Below, piece by piece: positions 19,101-29,408 of a stretch of DNA of 64,000 bases (position 1 is the first letter of the stretch; every line of letters starts with the position of its first letter). This stretch comes from Piscicola geometra (taxonomy: Eukaryota; Annelida; Clitellata; Hirudinida; Piscicolidae), in NCBI GenBank assembly GCA_943735955.1, contig OX030971.1:1091268-1155267 (forward strand). Direction: 5' to 3'. The position numbers and the translations under genes are program-made. Below the pieces are notes generated by a model. It was not told the DNA's origin and did not search any database. It was given only the letters and a program-made list of their open reading frames with translations.

Positions 19101-19207
19101 CAACACACTGCATACTACTCCACACACACTGCATACAACTCCACACACTGCATACAACTACACACACTGCATACAACTCCACACACACTGCATACAACTC
19201 CACACAC

Positions 19208-20488
19208 TTTCAGGTTCTTGATGGTGTCGTCTATTTCTTTGAGTTTTGTTATTTTCTCTTTCTTAGTTTCTCCAATCTGGTCGTATGTTATTTCATTAAC
19301 ATCCGTGTCTGAGTAAATTGTAAGATCTGCGTCTATTTCGTTGAATTCTATGGTTATTTTGCATAGTTTCTCAATCAATGTGTCCTGCACGTTGGTTGTT
19401 GTGGTATTGTTGTCGGGTTTATCGTTTGTGTCTTTCGTTGGGTTATTGAATGTCTCGATCTCCTTCTTCCTCTCCTCCAACTCCTTCTTCACCTCCTCCA
19501 ACTCCTTCTTCCTCTCCTCCAACTCCTTCTTCCTCTCCTCCAACTCCTTCTTCCCCTCCTCCAACTCCTTCTTCCCCTCCTCCAACTCCTTCTTCCCCTC
19601 CTCCAACTCCTTCTTCCCCTCCTCCAAATCCTTCTTCCCCTCCTCCAACTCCTTCTTCCCCTCCTCCAACTCCTTCTTCCCCTCCTCCAACTCCTTCTTC
19701 CCCTCCTCCAAATCCTTCTTCCCCTCCTCCAACTCCTTCTTCCCCTCCTCCAACTCCTTCTTCCCCTCCTCCAACTCCTTCTTCCCCTCCTCCAACTCCT
19801 TCTTCACCTCCTCCAACTCCTTCTTCACCTCTTCCAACTCCTTCTTCCTCTCCTCCAACTCCTTCTTCCTCTCCTCCAACTCCTTCTTCCTCTCCTCCAA
19901 CTCCTTCTTCCCCTCCTCCAACTCCTTCTTCCCCTCCTCCAACTCCTTCTTCCCCTCCTCCAACTCCTTCTTCCCCTCCTCCAAATCCTTCTTCCCCTCC
20001 TCCAACTCCTTCTTCCCCTCCTCCAACTCCTTCTTCCCCTCCTCCAACTCCTTCTTCCTCTCCTCCAACTCCTTCTTCCCCTCCTCCAACTCCTTCTTCC
20101 TCTCCTCCAACTCCTTCTTCCTCTCCTCCAACTCCTTCTTCCTCTCCTCCAACTCCTTCTTCCTCTTCTCCAACTCCTTCTTCCCCTCCTCCAACTCCTT
20201 CTTCCCCTCCTCCAACTCCTTCTTCCCCTCCTCCAACTCCTTCTTCCTCTCCTCCAACTCCTTCTTCCCCTCCTCCAACTCCTTCTTCCCCTCCTCCAAC
20301 TCCTTCTTCCCCTCCTCCAACTCCTTCTTCCCCTCCTCCAACTCCTTCTTCCTCTCCTCCAACTCCTTCTTCCCCTCCTCCAACTCCTTCTTCCTCTCCT
20401 CCAACTCCTTCTTCCCCTCCTCCAACTCCTTCTTCCCCTCCTCCAACTTCTTCTTCCCCTCCTCCAACTCCTTCTTCCCCTCCTCCAA
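19208..20488 (-). CDS. retroelement coiled-coil ORF, C-terminal part, running into satellite
   Basis: Minus-strand reading frame of about 80 percent heptads of the type KKELEEG, then a non-repetitive tail (IETFNNPTKDTNDKPDNN... to DDTIKNLK). The same tail occurs on the plus strand at about 49,470-49,724, where it is followed by further coding sequence. Here the frame stops being retroelement at NLK, and 19-bp satellite follows directly (VCGVVCSV...). It is therefore 3'-truncated by the satellite junction. The heptads predict a highly charged coiled coil (K and E rich, one Leu per seven residues), which could form a rod. No catalytic motif is visible. The function is unknown; association with the neighbouring Penelope-type RT pieces suggests an ORF1-like structural protein. 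Confidence 0.6.
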
Positions 20489-23400
20489 CTCCTTCTTCCT
20501 CTCCTTCTCTCCTTCTTCCCCTCCTCCAACTCCTTCTTCCCCTCCTCCAACTCCTTCTTCCTCTCCTCCAACTCCTTCTTCCTCTCCTCCAACTCCTTCT
20601 TCTTCTCCTCCAACTCCTTCTTCCCCTCCTCCAACTCCTTCTTCCCCTCCTCCAACTCCTTCTTCCCCTCCTCCAACTCCTTCTTCCCCTCCTCCAACTC
20701 CTTCTTCCCCTCCTCCAACTCCTTCTTCCCCTCCTCCAACTCCTTCTTCCTCTCCTCCAACTCCTTCTTCCTCTCCTCCAACTCCTTCTTCCCCTCCTCC
20801 AACTCCTTTTTCCCCTCCTCCAACTCCTTCCCCTCCTCCAACTCCTTCTTCCTCTCCTCCAACTCCTTCTTCCCCTCCTCCAACTCCTTCTTCCTCTCCT
20901 CCAACTCCTTCTTCCCCTCCTCCAACTCCTTCTTCCCCTCCTCCAACTCCTTCTTCCTCTCCTCCAACTCCTTCTTCCCCTCCTCCAACTCCTTCTTCCC
21001 CTCCTCCAACTCCTTCTTCCCCTCCTCCAACTCCTTCTTCCCCTCCTCCAACTCCTTCTTCCTCTCCTCCAACTCCTTCTTCCTCTCCTCCAACTCCTTC
21101 TTCCTCTCCTCCAACTCCTTCTTCCTCTCCTCCAACTCCTTCTTCCCCTCCTCCAACTCCTTCTTCCCCTCCTCCAACTCCTTCTTCCTCTCCTCCAACT
21201 CCTTCTTCCCCTCCTCCAACTCCTTCTTCCTCTCCTCCAACTCCTTCTTCCCCTCCTCCAACTCCTTCTTCCTCTTCTCCAACTCCTTCTTCCCCTCCTC
21301 CAACTCCTTCTTCCTCTCCTCCAACTCCTTCTTCACCTCCTCCAACTCCTTCTTCCTCTCCTCCAACTCCTTCTTCCCCTCCTCCAACTCCTTCTTCCTC
21401 TCCTCCAACTCCTTCTTCCTCTCCTCCAACTCCTTCTTCACCTCCTCCAACTCCTTCTTCCTCTCCTCCAACTCCTTCTTCCCCTCCTCCAACTCCTTCT
21501 TCCTCTCCTCCAACTCCTTCTTCCCCTCCTCCAACTCCTTCTTCCCCTCCTCCAACTCCTTCTTCCCCTCCTCCAACTCCTTCTTCCCCTCCTCCAACTC
21601 CTTCTTCCTCTCCTCCAACTCCTTCTTCCCCTCCTCCAACTCCTTCTTCCTCTCCTCCAACTCCTTCTTCCCCTCCTCCAACTCCTTCTTCCCCTCCTCC
21701 AACTTCTTCTTCCCCTCCTCCAACTCCTTCTTCCCCTCCTCCAACTCCTTCTTCCTCTCCTTCTCTCCTTCTTCCCCTCCTCCAACTCCTTCTTCCCCTC
21801 CTCCAACTCCTTCTTCCTCTCCTCCAACTCCTTCTTCCTCTCCTCCAACTCCTTCTTCTTCTCCTCCAACTCCTTCTTCCCCTCCTCCAACTCCTTCTTC
21901 TCCTCCTCCAACTCCTTCTTCCCCTCCTCCAACTCCTTCTTCCCCTCCTCCAACTCCTTCTTCCCCTCCTCGAACTCCTTCCCCTCCTCCAACTCCTTCT
22001 TCCTCTCCTCCAACTCCTTCTTCCTCTCCTCCAACTCCTTCTTCCCCTCCTCCAACTCCTTTTTCCCTTCCTCCAACTCCTTCCCCTCCTCCAACTCCTT
22101 CTTCCTCTCCTCCAACTCCTTCTTCCCCTCCTCCAACTCCTTCTTCCTCTCCTCCAACTCCTTCTTCCCCTCCTCCAACTCCTTCTTCCCCTCCTCCAAC
22201 TCCTTCTTCCTCTCCTCCAACTCCTTCTTCCTCTCCTTCAACTCCTTCTTCCTCTCCTCCACTCCTTCCTCTCCTCCAACTCCTTCTTCCCCTCCTCCAA
22301 CTCCTTCTTCCCCTCCTCCAACTCCTTCTTCCCCTCCTCCAACTCCTTCTTCCTCTCCTCCAACTCCTTCTTCCTCTCCTCCAACTCCTTCTTCCTCTCC
22401 TCCAACTCCTTCTTCCTCTCCTCCAACTCCTTCTTCCCCTCCTCCAACTCCTTCTTCCCCTCCTCCAACTCCTTCTTCCTCTCCTCCAACTCCTTCTTCC
22501 CCTCCTCCAACTCCTTCTTCCTCTCCTCCAACTCCTTCTTCCCCTCCTCCAACTCCTTCTTCCTCTTCTCCAACTCCTTCTTCCCCTCCTCCAACTCCTT
22601 CTTCCTCTCCTCCAACTCCTTCTTCACCTCCTCCAACTCCTTCCTCTCCTCCAACTCCTTCTTCCCCTCCTCCAACTCCTTCTTCCTCTCCTCCAACTCC
22701 TTCTTCCTCTCCTCCAACTCCTTCTTCCTCTCCTCCAACTCCTTCTTCCCCTCCTCCAACTCCTTCTTCCCCTCTTCCCCTCCTCCAACTCCTTCTTCCC
22801 TCCTCCAACTCTTCTTCCCCTCTCCAACTCCTTCTTCACCTCCTCCAACTCCTTCTTCACCTCCTCCAACTCCTTCTTCCCTCCTCCAACTCCTTCTTCC
22901 TCTCCTCCAACTCCTTCTTCCTCTCCTCCAACTCCTTCTTCCTCTCCTCCAACTCCTTCTTCCCCTCCTCCAACTCCTTCTTCCCCTCCTCCAACTCCTT
23001 CTTCCCCTCCTCCAACTCTTCTTCCTCTCCTCCAACTCCTTCTTCCTCTCCTCCAACTCCTTCTTCCCTCCTCCAACTCCTTCTCCCTCCTCCAACTCCT
23101 TCTTCCTCTTCTCCAACTCCTTCTTCCCCTCCTCCAACTCCTTCTTCCTCTCCTCCAACTCCTTCTTCACCTCCTCCAACTCCTCTTCCTCTCCTCCAAC
23201 TCCTTCTTCCCCTCCTCCAACTCCTTCTTCCTCCTCCTCCAACTCCTTCTTCCTCTCCTCCAACTCCTTCTTCCTCTCCTCCCAACTCCTTCTTCCTCTC
23301 CTCCAACTCCTTCTTCCCCTCCTCCAACTCTCTTCTTCCCTCCTCCAACTCCTTCCCCTCCTCCAACTCCTTCTTCCCCTCTTCCAACTCCTTCTTCCCC

Positions 23401-26400
23401 TCTTCCAACTCCTTCTTCCTCTCCTCCAACTCCTTCTTCACCTTCTCCAACTCTTCTTCCCCTCCTCCAACTCCTCCTTCCTCTCCTCCAACTCCTTCTT
23501 CCCTCCTCCAACTCCTTCTTCCTCTCCTCCAACTCCTTCTTCACCTCCTCCAACTCCTTCTTCCTCTCCTCCAACTCCTTCTTCCTCTCCTCCAACTCCT
23601 TCTTCCCCTCCTCCAACTCCTTCTTCCTCTCCTCCAACTCCTTCTTCACCTCCTCCAACTCCTTCTTCCTCTCCTCCAACTCCTTCTTCCCCTCCTCCAA
23701 CTCCTTCTTCCTCTCCTCCAACTCCTTCTTCCTCTCCTCCAACTCCTTCTTCCCCTCCTCCAACTCCTTCTTCCCCTCCTCCAACTCCTTCCTCTTCTCC
23801 AACTCCTTCTTCCCCTCCTCCAACTCCTTCTTCCTCTCCTCCAACTCCTTCTTCACCTCCTCCAACTCCTTCTTCCTCTCCTCCAACTCCTTCTTCCCCT
23901 CCTCCAACTCCTTCTTCCTCTCTTCCAACTCCTTCTTCCTCTCCTCCAACTCCTTCTTCCTCTCCTCCAACTCCTTCTTCCTCTCCTCCAACTCCTTCTT
24001 CCCCTCCTCCAACTCCTTCTTCCCCTCCTCCAACTCCTTCTTCCCCTCCTCCAACTCCTTCTTCCCCTCTTCCAACTCCTTCTTCCTCTCCTCCAACTCC
24101 TTCTTCCCTTCCTCCAACTCCTTCTTCCCCTCCTCCAACTCCTTCTTCCCCTCTTCCAACTCCTTCTTCCTCTCCTCCAACTCCTTCTTCCTCTCCTCCA
24201 ACTCCTTCTTCACCTCCTCCAACTCCTTCTTCCCCTCCTCCAACTCCTTCTTCCCCTCCTCCAACTCCTTCTTCCCCTCCTCCAACTCCTTCTTCCCCTC
24301 CTCCAACTCCTTCTTCCCCTCCTCCAACTCCTTCTTCACCTCCTCCAACTCCTTCTTCCCCTCCTCCAACTCCTTCTTCCCCTCCTCCAACTCCTTCTTC
24401 CCCTCCTCCAACTCCTTCCCCTCCTCCAACTCCTTCTTCCCCTCCTCCAACTCCTTCTTCCTCTCCTCCAACTCCTTCTTCCTCTCCTCCAACTCCTTCT
24501 TCCTCTCCTCCAACTCCTTCTTCCCCTCCTCCAACTCCTTCTTCCCCTCCTCCAACTCCTTTTTCCAATCCTCCAACTTCTTCTTCCTCTCCTCCAACTC
24601 CTTCTTCATCTCCTCCAACTCCTTCTTCCCCTCCTCCAACTCCTTCTTCCCCTCCTCCAACTCCTTCTTCCCCTCCTCCAACTCCTTCTTCCTCTCCTCC
24701 AACTCCTTCTTCCCCTCCTCCAACTCCTTCTTCCTCTCCTCCAACTCCTTCTTCACCTCCTCCAACTCCTTCTTCCCCTCCTCCAACTCCTTCTTCCTCT
24801 CCTTCTCTCCCTTCTTCACCTCCTCTAACTCCTTCTTCCCCTCCTCCAACTCCTTCTTCCCCTCCTCCAACTTCTTTTTCCAATCCTCCAACTTCTTCTT
24901 CCTCTCCTCCAACTCCTTCTTCACCTCCTCCAACTCCTTCTTCCCCTCCTCCAACTCCTTCTTCCTCTCCTTCTCTCCCTTCTTCACCTCCTCTAACTCC
25001 TTCTTCCCCTCCTCCAACTCCTTCTTCCCCTCCTCCAACTCCTTCTTCCTCTCCTCCAACTCCTTCTTCCCCTCCTCCAACTCCTTCTTCCCTTCCTCCA
25101 ACTCCTTCTTCCTCTCCTCCAACTCCTTCTTCCTCTCCTCCAACTCCTTCTTCCCCTCCTCCAACTCCTTCTTCCTCTCCTCCAACTCCTTCTTCCTCTC
25201 CTCCAACTCCTTCTTCATCTCCTCCAACTCCTTCTTCCCCTCCTCCAACTCCTTCTTCCTCTCCTCCAACTCCTTCTTCCCCTCCTCCAACTCCTTCTTC
25301 CCCTCCTCCAACTCCTTCTTCCCCTCCTCCAACTTCTTTTTCCAATCCTCCAACTTCTTCTTCCTCTCCTCCAACTCCTTCTTCACCTCCTCCAACTCCT
25401 TCTTCCCCTCCTCCAACTCCTTCTTCCTCTCCTTCTCTCCCTTCTTCACCTCCTCTAACTCCTTCTTCCCCTCCTCCAACTCCTTCTTCCCCTCCTCCAA
25501 CTCCTTCTTCCCCTCCTCCAACTCCTTCTTCCTCTCCTCCAACTCCTTCTTCCCCTCCTCCAACTCCTTCTTCCTCTCCTCCAACTCCTTCTTCACCTCC
25601 TCCAACTCCTTCTTCCCCTCCTCCAACTCCTTCTTCCTCTCCTCCAACTCCTTCTTCCCCTCCTCCAACTCCTTCTTCCCCTCCTCCAACTCCTTCTTCC
25701 CCTCCTCCAACTTCTTTTTCCAATCCTCCAACTTCTTCTTTTTCTCCTCCAACTCCTTCTTCACCTCCTCCAACTCCTTCTTCCCCTCCTCCAACTCCTT
25801 CTTCCTCTCCTTCTCTCCCTTCTTCACCTCCTCTAACTCCTTCTTCCCCTCCTCCAACTCCTTCTTCCCCTCCTCCAACTCCTTCTTCCTCTCCTCCAAC
25901 TCCTTCTTCACCTCCTCCAACTCCTTCTTCCCCTCCTCCAACTCCTTCTTCCCCTCCTCCAACTCCTTCTTCCCCTCCTCCAACTCCTTCTTCCCCTCCT
26001 CCAACTCCTTCTTCCTCTCCTCCAACTCCTTCTTCCTCTCCTCCAACTCCTTCTTCCCCTCCTCCAACTCCTTCTTCCCCTCCTCCAACTCCTTCTTCCC
26101 CTCTTCCAACTCCTTCCTCTCCTCCAACTCCTTCTTCACCTCCTCCAACTCCTTTTTCCCCTCCTCCAACTCCTTCTTCCTCTCCTCCAACTCCTTCTTC
26201 CCCTCCTCCAACTCCTTCTTCCTCTCCTCCAACTCCTTCTTCACCTCCTCCAACTCCTTCTTCCCCTCCTCCAACTCCTTCTTCCTCTCCTCCAACTCCT
26301 TCTTCCCCTCCTCCAACTCCTTCTTCCCCTCCTCCAACTCCTTCTTCACCTCCTCCAACTCCTTCTTCCAATCCTCCAACTCCTTCTTCCCCTCCTCCAA

Positions 26401-26412
26401 CTCCTTTTTCAA
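19470..26412. repeat. 21-bp coding minisatellite (heptad KKELEE-G/R/V), about 330 copies
   Basis: A 6.9-kb pyrimidine-rich (plus strand) array with a 21-bp period. On the minus strand each unit encodes one heptad, lysine-lysine-glutamate-leucine-glutamate-glutamate plus a variable residue (G, R, V, less often K, D, W, M). Because 21 is a multiple of three, the frame persists; indels break it around 20.5, 21.75 and 22.2-23.5 kb. Higher-order structure is visible. A variant unit reading KKLEDW recurs near 24,568, 24,883, 25,345 and 25,723, with spacings of 15, 22 and 18 units. A KKGEKER or serine-rich variant recurs at about 20.5, 21.76, 24.8, 24.97, 25.43 and 25.8 kb. Confidence 0.95.
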
Positions 26413-26430
26413 CATGGACGCCTTCTCCAT
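23167..26430 (-). CDS. 1,087-residue heptad-repeat frame (expanded retroelement coiled coil)
   Basis: This is the longest uninterrupted stretch of the heptad array. It starts [14 protein letters not shown] at 26,430 and runs stop-free to about 23,167, where indels move it out of frame. Upstream of the ATG is the same leader (acgtatctgac...attaacgggtagac) that precedes the related ATG at 49,135 on the plus strand, so the start is chosen by homology. The right-hand relative has fewer than ten heptads. Charge pattern and leucine spacing predict a single long alpha-helical coil. I see no signal peptide, membrane segment or enzyme motif. Translation is unproven, and the frame could persist passively because the unit is a multiple of three. 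Confidence 0.45.
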   Translation of the reverse strand: MEKASMLKKELEEGKKELEDWKKELEEVKKELEEGKKELEEGKKELEERKKELEEGKKELEEVKKELEERKKELEEGKKELEERKKELEEGKKELEEVKKELEERKELEEGKKELEEGKKELEEGKKELEERKKELEERKKELEEGKKELEEGKKELEEGKKELEEGKKELEEVKKELEERKKELEEGKKELEEGKKELEEVKKGEKERKKELEEGKKELEEVKKELEEKKKKLEDWKKKLEEGKKELEEGKKELEEGKKELEERKKELEEGKKELEEVKKELEERKKELEEGKKELEERKKELEEGKKELEEGKKELEEGKKELEEVKKGEKERKKELEEGKKELEEVKKELEERKKKLEDWKKKLEEGKKELEEGKKELEEGKKELEERKKELEEGKKELEEMKKELEERKKELEERKKELEEGKKELEERKKELEERKKELEEGKKELEEGKKELEERKKELEEGKKELEEGKKELEEVKKGEKERKKELEEGKKELEEVKKELEERKKKLEDWKKKLEEGKKELEEGKKELEEVKKGEKERKKELEEGKKELEEVKKELEERKKELEEGKKELEERKKELEEGKKELEEGKKELEEGKKELEEMKKELEERKKKLEDWKKELEEGKKELEEGKKELEERKKELEERKKELEERKKELEEGKKELEEGKELEEGKKELEEGKKELEEGKKELEEVKKELEEGKKELEEGKKELEEGKKELEEGKKELEEGKKELEEVKKELEERKKELEERKKELEEGKKELEEGKKELEEGKKELEERKKELEEGKKELEEGKKELEEGKKELEEGKKELEERKKELEERKKELEERKKELEERKKELEEGKKELEERKKELEEVKKELEERKKELEEGKKELEKRKELEEGKKELEEGKKELEERKKELEERKKELEEGKKELEERKKELEEVKKELEERKKELEEGKKELEERKKELEERKKELEEVKKELEERKKELEEGRRSWRRGRRSWRRGRRVGEGEEGVGGEEEGVGRGEEGVGRGEEGVGGGEGVGGGKKRVGGGEEGVGGEEEGVGRRGRRSWRRGRRSWRRRKKELEEGKKELEERKRSWRR

Positions 26431-26820
26431 GTCTACCCGTTAATGCTTGAAAAATTAATGTCAGATACGTATTTTTATTAGTATCGAAAGTTGTAAATAT
26501 TAAAATTTAATATTTTATTTGTTAAACTGTTAAACAAATAAAATATTAAAATAGGAATTGAATAGCCGATATTATAGTGGCAGAAATGTAAAACAGATCC
26601 TAAATTATTAAAAAATTCGCAATTTTCAACCTTTCTATTTTTCTTGAGGATTACTTTGAAACAAAATATTCTTTTCTTTTTTATAACACTAAATATCAAC
26701 GAGTTCAGGAAACACGACTTTATATAGGGTGCGAGGGTTAAAGGTCGCCTAGGAGTGGTTGTGTGTACATATCGTACTGTGTGTGTTTGTGTATGTGTGC
26801 GTGAGTGAGTGAGTGAAAAG
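26431..26820. other. AT-rich segment with a duplicated retroelement leader
   Basis: Non-coding AT-rich DNA between two copies of the same leader: cgtatctgacattaatttt in reverse near 26,460 and cattaatttttcaagc in reverse near 27,045. The minus strand therefore has two successive coil-ORF starts, at 27,023 and 26,430, as if the 5' part of the ORF was duplicated. Confidence 0.55.
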
Positions 26821-27023
26821 AAAGAAGGATGGATAGATGGAACGAACTCATAGAAGTGTTGCTGCTTCTCTCTCTCCTGCCTATGCTTCTCCACCATCTG
26901 CAGCCTCCTCTCCTCCTTTCCCTTCTTCCACTCCTCCAACTCCTTCTTCACCTCCTCCAACTCCTTCTCCCCCTCCTCCAACTCCTTCTTCCCCTCCTCC
27001 AACTCCTTTTTCAACTTCTCCAT
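26821..27023 (-). pseudogene. retroelement coiled-coil ORF, N-terminal part, second copy
   Basis: Minus strand, beginning [20 protein letters not shown] and continuing through RRLQMVEKHRQEREKQQHF to YEFVPSIHPSFFSLTHSRTH. The plus-strand ORF at 49,135 has the same order and near-identical residues ([20 protein letters not shown], then QMVEKYRQEMGKQQHFYEF). After the THTQTHT stretch the left copy diverges into unrelated AT-rich DNA, while the right copy goes on to the coil and tail. It is a truncated duplicate of the same retroelement reading frame. Confidence 0.65.
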
Positions 27024-27053
27024 GTCTACCCGTAAATGCTTGAAAAATTAATG

Positions 27054-27308
27054 TCATACGTATTTGCTTTTGGGGTGGTCCTGTCTTTTCTTTGCTAGCT
27101 GAGCCCTCAAATTTTTTGACATCTCTTGTTGTTTCTTTGTCATGTCTGGATTAATGAATATCTTCTTATTCGTCTCATTGGCGGAGTGCCGGAGTTCTTT
27201 CGCCATCCTCAGCACTAGTCTTTTCTCTTCAATGGTAGGCGTGACAATTCTCGTGAACGAGAGGTTTGTCTCCATGTCCAGGCTGTCTTCATGCGTGAAG
27301 TCAAACAT
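27054..27308 (-). pseudogene. retroelement ORF1-like C-terminal segment (left copy)
   Basis: The minus-strand peptide includes TIEEKRLVLRMAKELRHSAN, then ETNKKIFINPDMTKKQQEMS and a basic end. This resembles the short basic segment ending many non-LTR or Penelope-type ORFs ('yINpDlT..q' followed by R/K-rich residues). The same segment lies on the plus strand at 48,896-49,132. In both copies the coil ORF begins about 30 bp downstream, so the two form one conserved unit. Confidence 0.6.
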
Positions 27309-27339
27309 GACTGTTGTGTTTGTTTGTTTGTTGTTTCTG

Positions 27340-27545
27340 ATGTGCTCTTCCCTTTTATTTGTGCTTGTATGATTATGATAAGTGTGTTTATGTGTCTTAT
27401 TAGGTCATAGCTATTCTCGAGGTAGGCTGGGTGTTTTTTGGTTATTGGTGTCAGGTAATTGGTTATGAATGACGCTATGTGTTCCGTTTCTGATCCTATA
27501 TTGCTGATTATCGGTCGTCCTGTTGCACATGGACCAGAGTGAGGG
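27340..27545 (-). pseudogene. Penelope-like reverse transcriptase fragment
   Basis: Minus-strand residues GRPIISNIGSETEHIASFI followed by TNYLTPITKKHPAYLENSYD match the RPIvS-x-GSpT...l...P...SYikds pattern of Penelope-like RT palm regions. The frame continues for about 40 residues and then runs into the segment homologous to the ORF1-like piece. Only this small part of the RT is present and no catalytic DD is included. The family assignment rests on the motif; a related RT class is possible. Confidence 0.6.
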
Positions 27546-27682
27546 AGTGTGTCCTTGTCTCTCTTTCCTCTCCCTCCCCCTGAAAGATCCTCTCCAGATC
27601 TTCCTTCACCTCTCTGGTGTACGTGTACGTGTGTGTGTGAGTGTGAATGCAAGCCACTGGAAAGCATGCGTGCATCAGGTGT

Positions 27683-27745
27683 AGTCTTCGTCTTCCTGTT
27701 ACGAATCGGATGAAGCAACTGCGTTCTTCATCACTTAAGGCTTCG
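27683..27745 (-). pseudogene. HECT E3 ligase C-lobe fragment (left copy)
   Basis: Minus-strand peptide EALSDEERSCFIRFVTGRRR, matching the conserved 'FW.v.e.fs.eeR..FlrFvtGrsrLP' segment of HECT ubiquitin ligases (HERC-like). It is identical to part of a longer copy on the plus strand at 48,700-48,810. It is joined at one side to the retroelement tail sequence (27,746-27,895) and at the other to unrelated sequence, so it is a fragment. Confidence 0.6.
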
Positions 27746-27905
27746 TGGTCAGAGTTAGTAGATATTTTAAAGAATAGTTTGGTGTCTAAAGTGGTAAATA
27801 TAGAAGTGATAGATGGGTAGAGAGAGGGAAGGTAGTTAAGTCTTATGAGTTTATTAATTAGGGACTGGAGTTGCTTAATTACTGCACTGTAATTGCTTTA
27901 TTGTA
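27746..27905 (-). repeat. retroelement 3'-tail segment, inverted copy of 51,400-51,545
   Basis: Reverse complement matches 51,400-51,545 closely (aattaagcaactccagtccc to ctaactctgaccacg). In the right-hand element this is downstream of the RT, near the poly(A) end. Here it lies upstream (minus strand) of HECT and ORF1-like pieces. The order differs between copies, as expected for partially tandem Penelope-like insertions or for a rearrangement. Confidence 0.75.
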
Positions 27906-28255
27906 CTGTGTGTAAGGCGTGTAAGAGCGATTAGGCGATCGAAGTATGTAAATGTGCGTTCAAAGGATCAAAGTATGTAAGAAGTGCGTAATTCTATATA
28001 CATATGTACATTGGTAGTAAGTATCAACTTCAGTGTGATCAAAAGTTTGAGTGAAATTGATGATAACTAAAGTTTATTGACTCGTCAGTTTATGTGATCG
28101 TAAATTTATGTTGTAAGAGCCAGCGTTGTAGTGTCTTGGCTGTTGTTGTGATGCTTTCAGAGTTCGATGTGTGGGAATTTCCTTCCGTCTCCGTGTCTTT
28201 CCGTCCAAGTATCACCTTCCAGCGGTTAGGGTTTGTGGGAGTGTGCATCTTACGA

Positions 28256-28395
28256 TGCCTAGTACTTTCTGATCCTATATTGCTGATTATCGGTTGTTCT
28301 GTTGCACATGGACCAGAGTGAGTGAGTGTGTTTTTTCCTCTCCCTCCCCCTGAAAGATCCTCTCCAGATCCTTTTTCACCTCTCTGATGTCCGAG
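28256..28395. repeat. direct duplicate of 27,490-27,605
   Basis: The segment from gatcctatattgctgattat through cctgaaagatcctctccagat occurs twice in the same orientation, about 770 bp apart. The second copy has diverged slightly and ends at the aaggggaggttccaccccct junction. The 28,396-28,430 junction sequence (ggtggaacctccccttcttg) recurs at 29,049-29,068 at the edge of the Harbinger fragment. Confidence 0.8.
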
Positions 28396-28429
28396 GGGGT
28401 GGAACCTCCCCTTCTTGATTCACAAATTT

Positions 28430-28745
28430 AAATTGTGACAACAATTGTAAAGACTGCTACAATTTGATTTCTTGAACTGGTGCCTCGATCTTTCAGGCAT
28501 GACTGTATCCGCTTCACAAACCAAAATATTTGATATAACTTGCCTGTTTGCCATGTTGTAAGTGCCATTTTTTTGAAATTTCCATGTTTATATGTGTTGG
28601 TGATGCTGAGATTAAGGTATGAACGCATCTCCAGGAGTTGCTGCCCATTTGCATTCATCTTTCATCTACCATGAGTAATCGTTATCACCCACTCTTGCAT
28701 TAAAGTCACCCAGCAGTATCAGTTGTTAATGCTTTGTGTGATGAA
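28430..28745 (-). pseudogene. LINE endonuclease-domain fragment
   Basis: The minus strand reads LILLGDFNARVG then, after stops and a frame change, NANGQQLLEMRSYLNLSITN. These match the 'lGDFNARvG' and 'NG.rLLefc...l.iTNT' motifs of the apurinic-type endonuclease of invertebrate LINEs. In-frame stops and the truncated reading show it is dead. It directly abuts the Harbinger fragment. Confidence 0.7.
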
Positions 28746-28789
28746 AGTAGTAAGTGCACAGGCACCAATTACTTTGGTAACTTTTTCTG

Positions 28790-29105
28790 GATTGAGTCTT
28801 AATTCTCCGCGTGAAACCTTCTTTTCATCTCCCAAACAAGTTGAACATGGGTAACCTGAATCTCCCAGTATAATACCTTTATAAGTTTCTGGCCGATGGC
28901 TGATTCTTTCAATATCCTCGAGTCATGTGTACTTTCAGGCCATTTGGTGACAATATCAATAAATTGTCTTCTGTGGTTACAAATACATTGAACATTTATT
29001 GAATGGTAGGATTTTCTGTTTACATAGGCATATCGATGTTCCCGAGGGAGTGGAACCTCCCCTTCTTGACTGCATCCACCGACGATTGACTCCTTGCTCG
29101 CTTCT
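28790..29105 (-). pseudogene. PIF/Harbinger (HARBI1-type) transposase fragment
   Basis: Minus-strand residues AYVNRKSYHSINVQCICNHR, then FIDIVTKWPESTHDSRILKE, match the central DDE region of HARBI1/PIF transposases ('yvNRKgyhSiNvQ.vcd...f.divakwPGStHDsrI'). The second catalytic Asp (THDSR) is visible. Downstream pieces LGDSGYPC and RLNPEKVTKVIGACALL match later HARBI1 blocks, but in shifted frames with a large gap between them. It is therefore a deleted pseudogene. Confidence 0.8.
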
Positions 29106-29284
29106 TCGAGCCTTGTTTCATCTAAGGCCCAGTGACAATTTTTCCAATCAGCCCAAGGGCTTGAAGCTGAACCATTGTCCTTGGTTCGTTGATTCCCGTC
29201 CACAATGCCTTGGTCACGTCATTATTCCGGTTGTAGCTAAAACGGAAAAAATCGTTAATATATATTATCTGACTGGTGATTATT

Positions 29285-29400
29285 GTGCGAGTAGGTTCAG
29301 GTCCTCAGGGGCTATGAAACACTTTTCATATATGCCATGCAGCTGCAGCTTGGGCCTCGAGGCCTCCAGCAGACTCCTGCAACCGGTCCACTGTGTTGAG
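29285..29400 (-). pseudogene. coiled-coil exon copy with 38-nt deletion, fused to LINE piece
   Basis: On the minus strand this reads a LINE fragment (KRLNTVDR) joined to an exon-like sequence also present at 46,256-46,375 and, in a longer form, at 46,623-46,763. Relative to the longer form, 38 nt are missing after ttgcaggag. The remaining part (EASRPKLQLHGIYEKCFIAP in one frame) is otherwise conserved. No independent gene assignment is possible. Confidence 0.5.
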
Positions 29401-29408
29401 CCTTTTGC

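Larger units (their letters stand above)
1..19207. repeat. 19-bp satellite array (unit ctgcatacaactccacaca)
   Basis: About 19.2 kb of a 19-bp unit, roughly 1,000 copies, starting at the window edge, so the true array is longer. Common variants are a 21-bp form with an extra CA, tgcatgc for tgcatac, cagctc for caactc, caattc for caactc and cataaaactc for catacaactc. Nineteen is not divisible by three, so each strand reads the unit in all three frames in turn and gives one 19-residue peptide cycle. Both cycles lack stops except where mutations such as cataaaac create TAA. The very long reading frames here are therefore a property of the unit, not genes. No promoter, intron or codon signal was seen. 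Confidence 0.97.

Noticed and set aside
1..26412. CRISPR-like regular repeats
   Set aside because: Units are contiguous, with no unique spacers, and the DNA is eukaryotic. These are satellites.
19341..26450. A 2,369-codon plus-strand frame rich in Ser/Pro/Phe over the 21-bp array
   Set aside because: It is the complement of the heptad-coding strand. The minus strand has ORF starts and a tail conserved in a second copy; the plus strand has neither.
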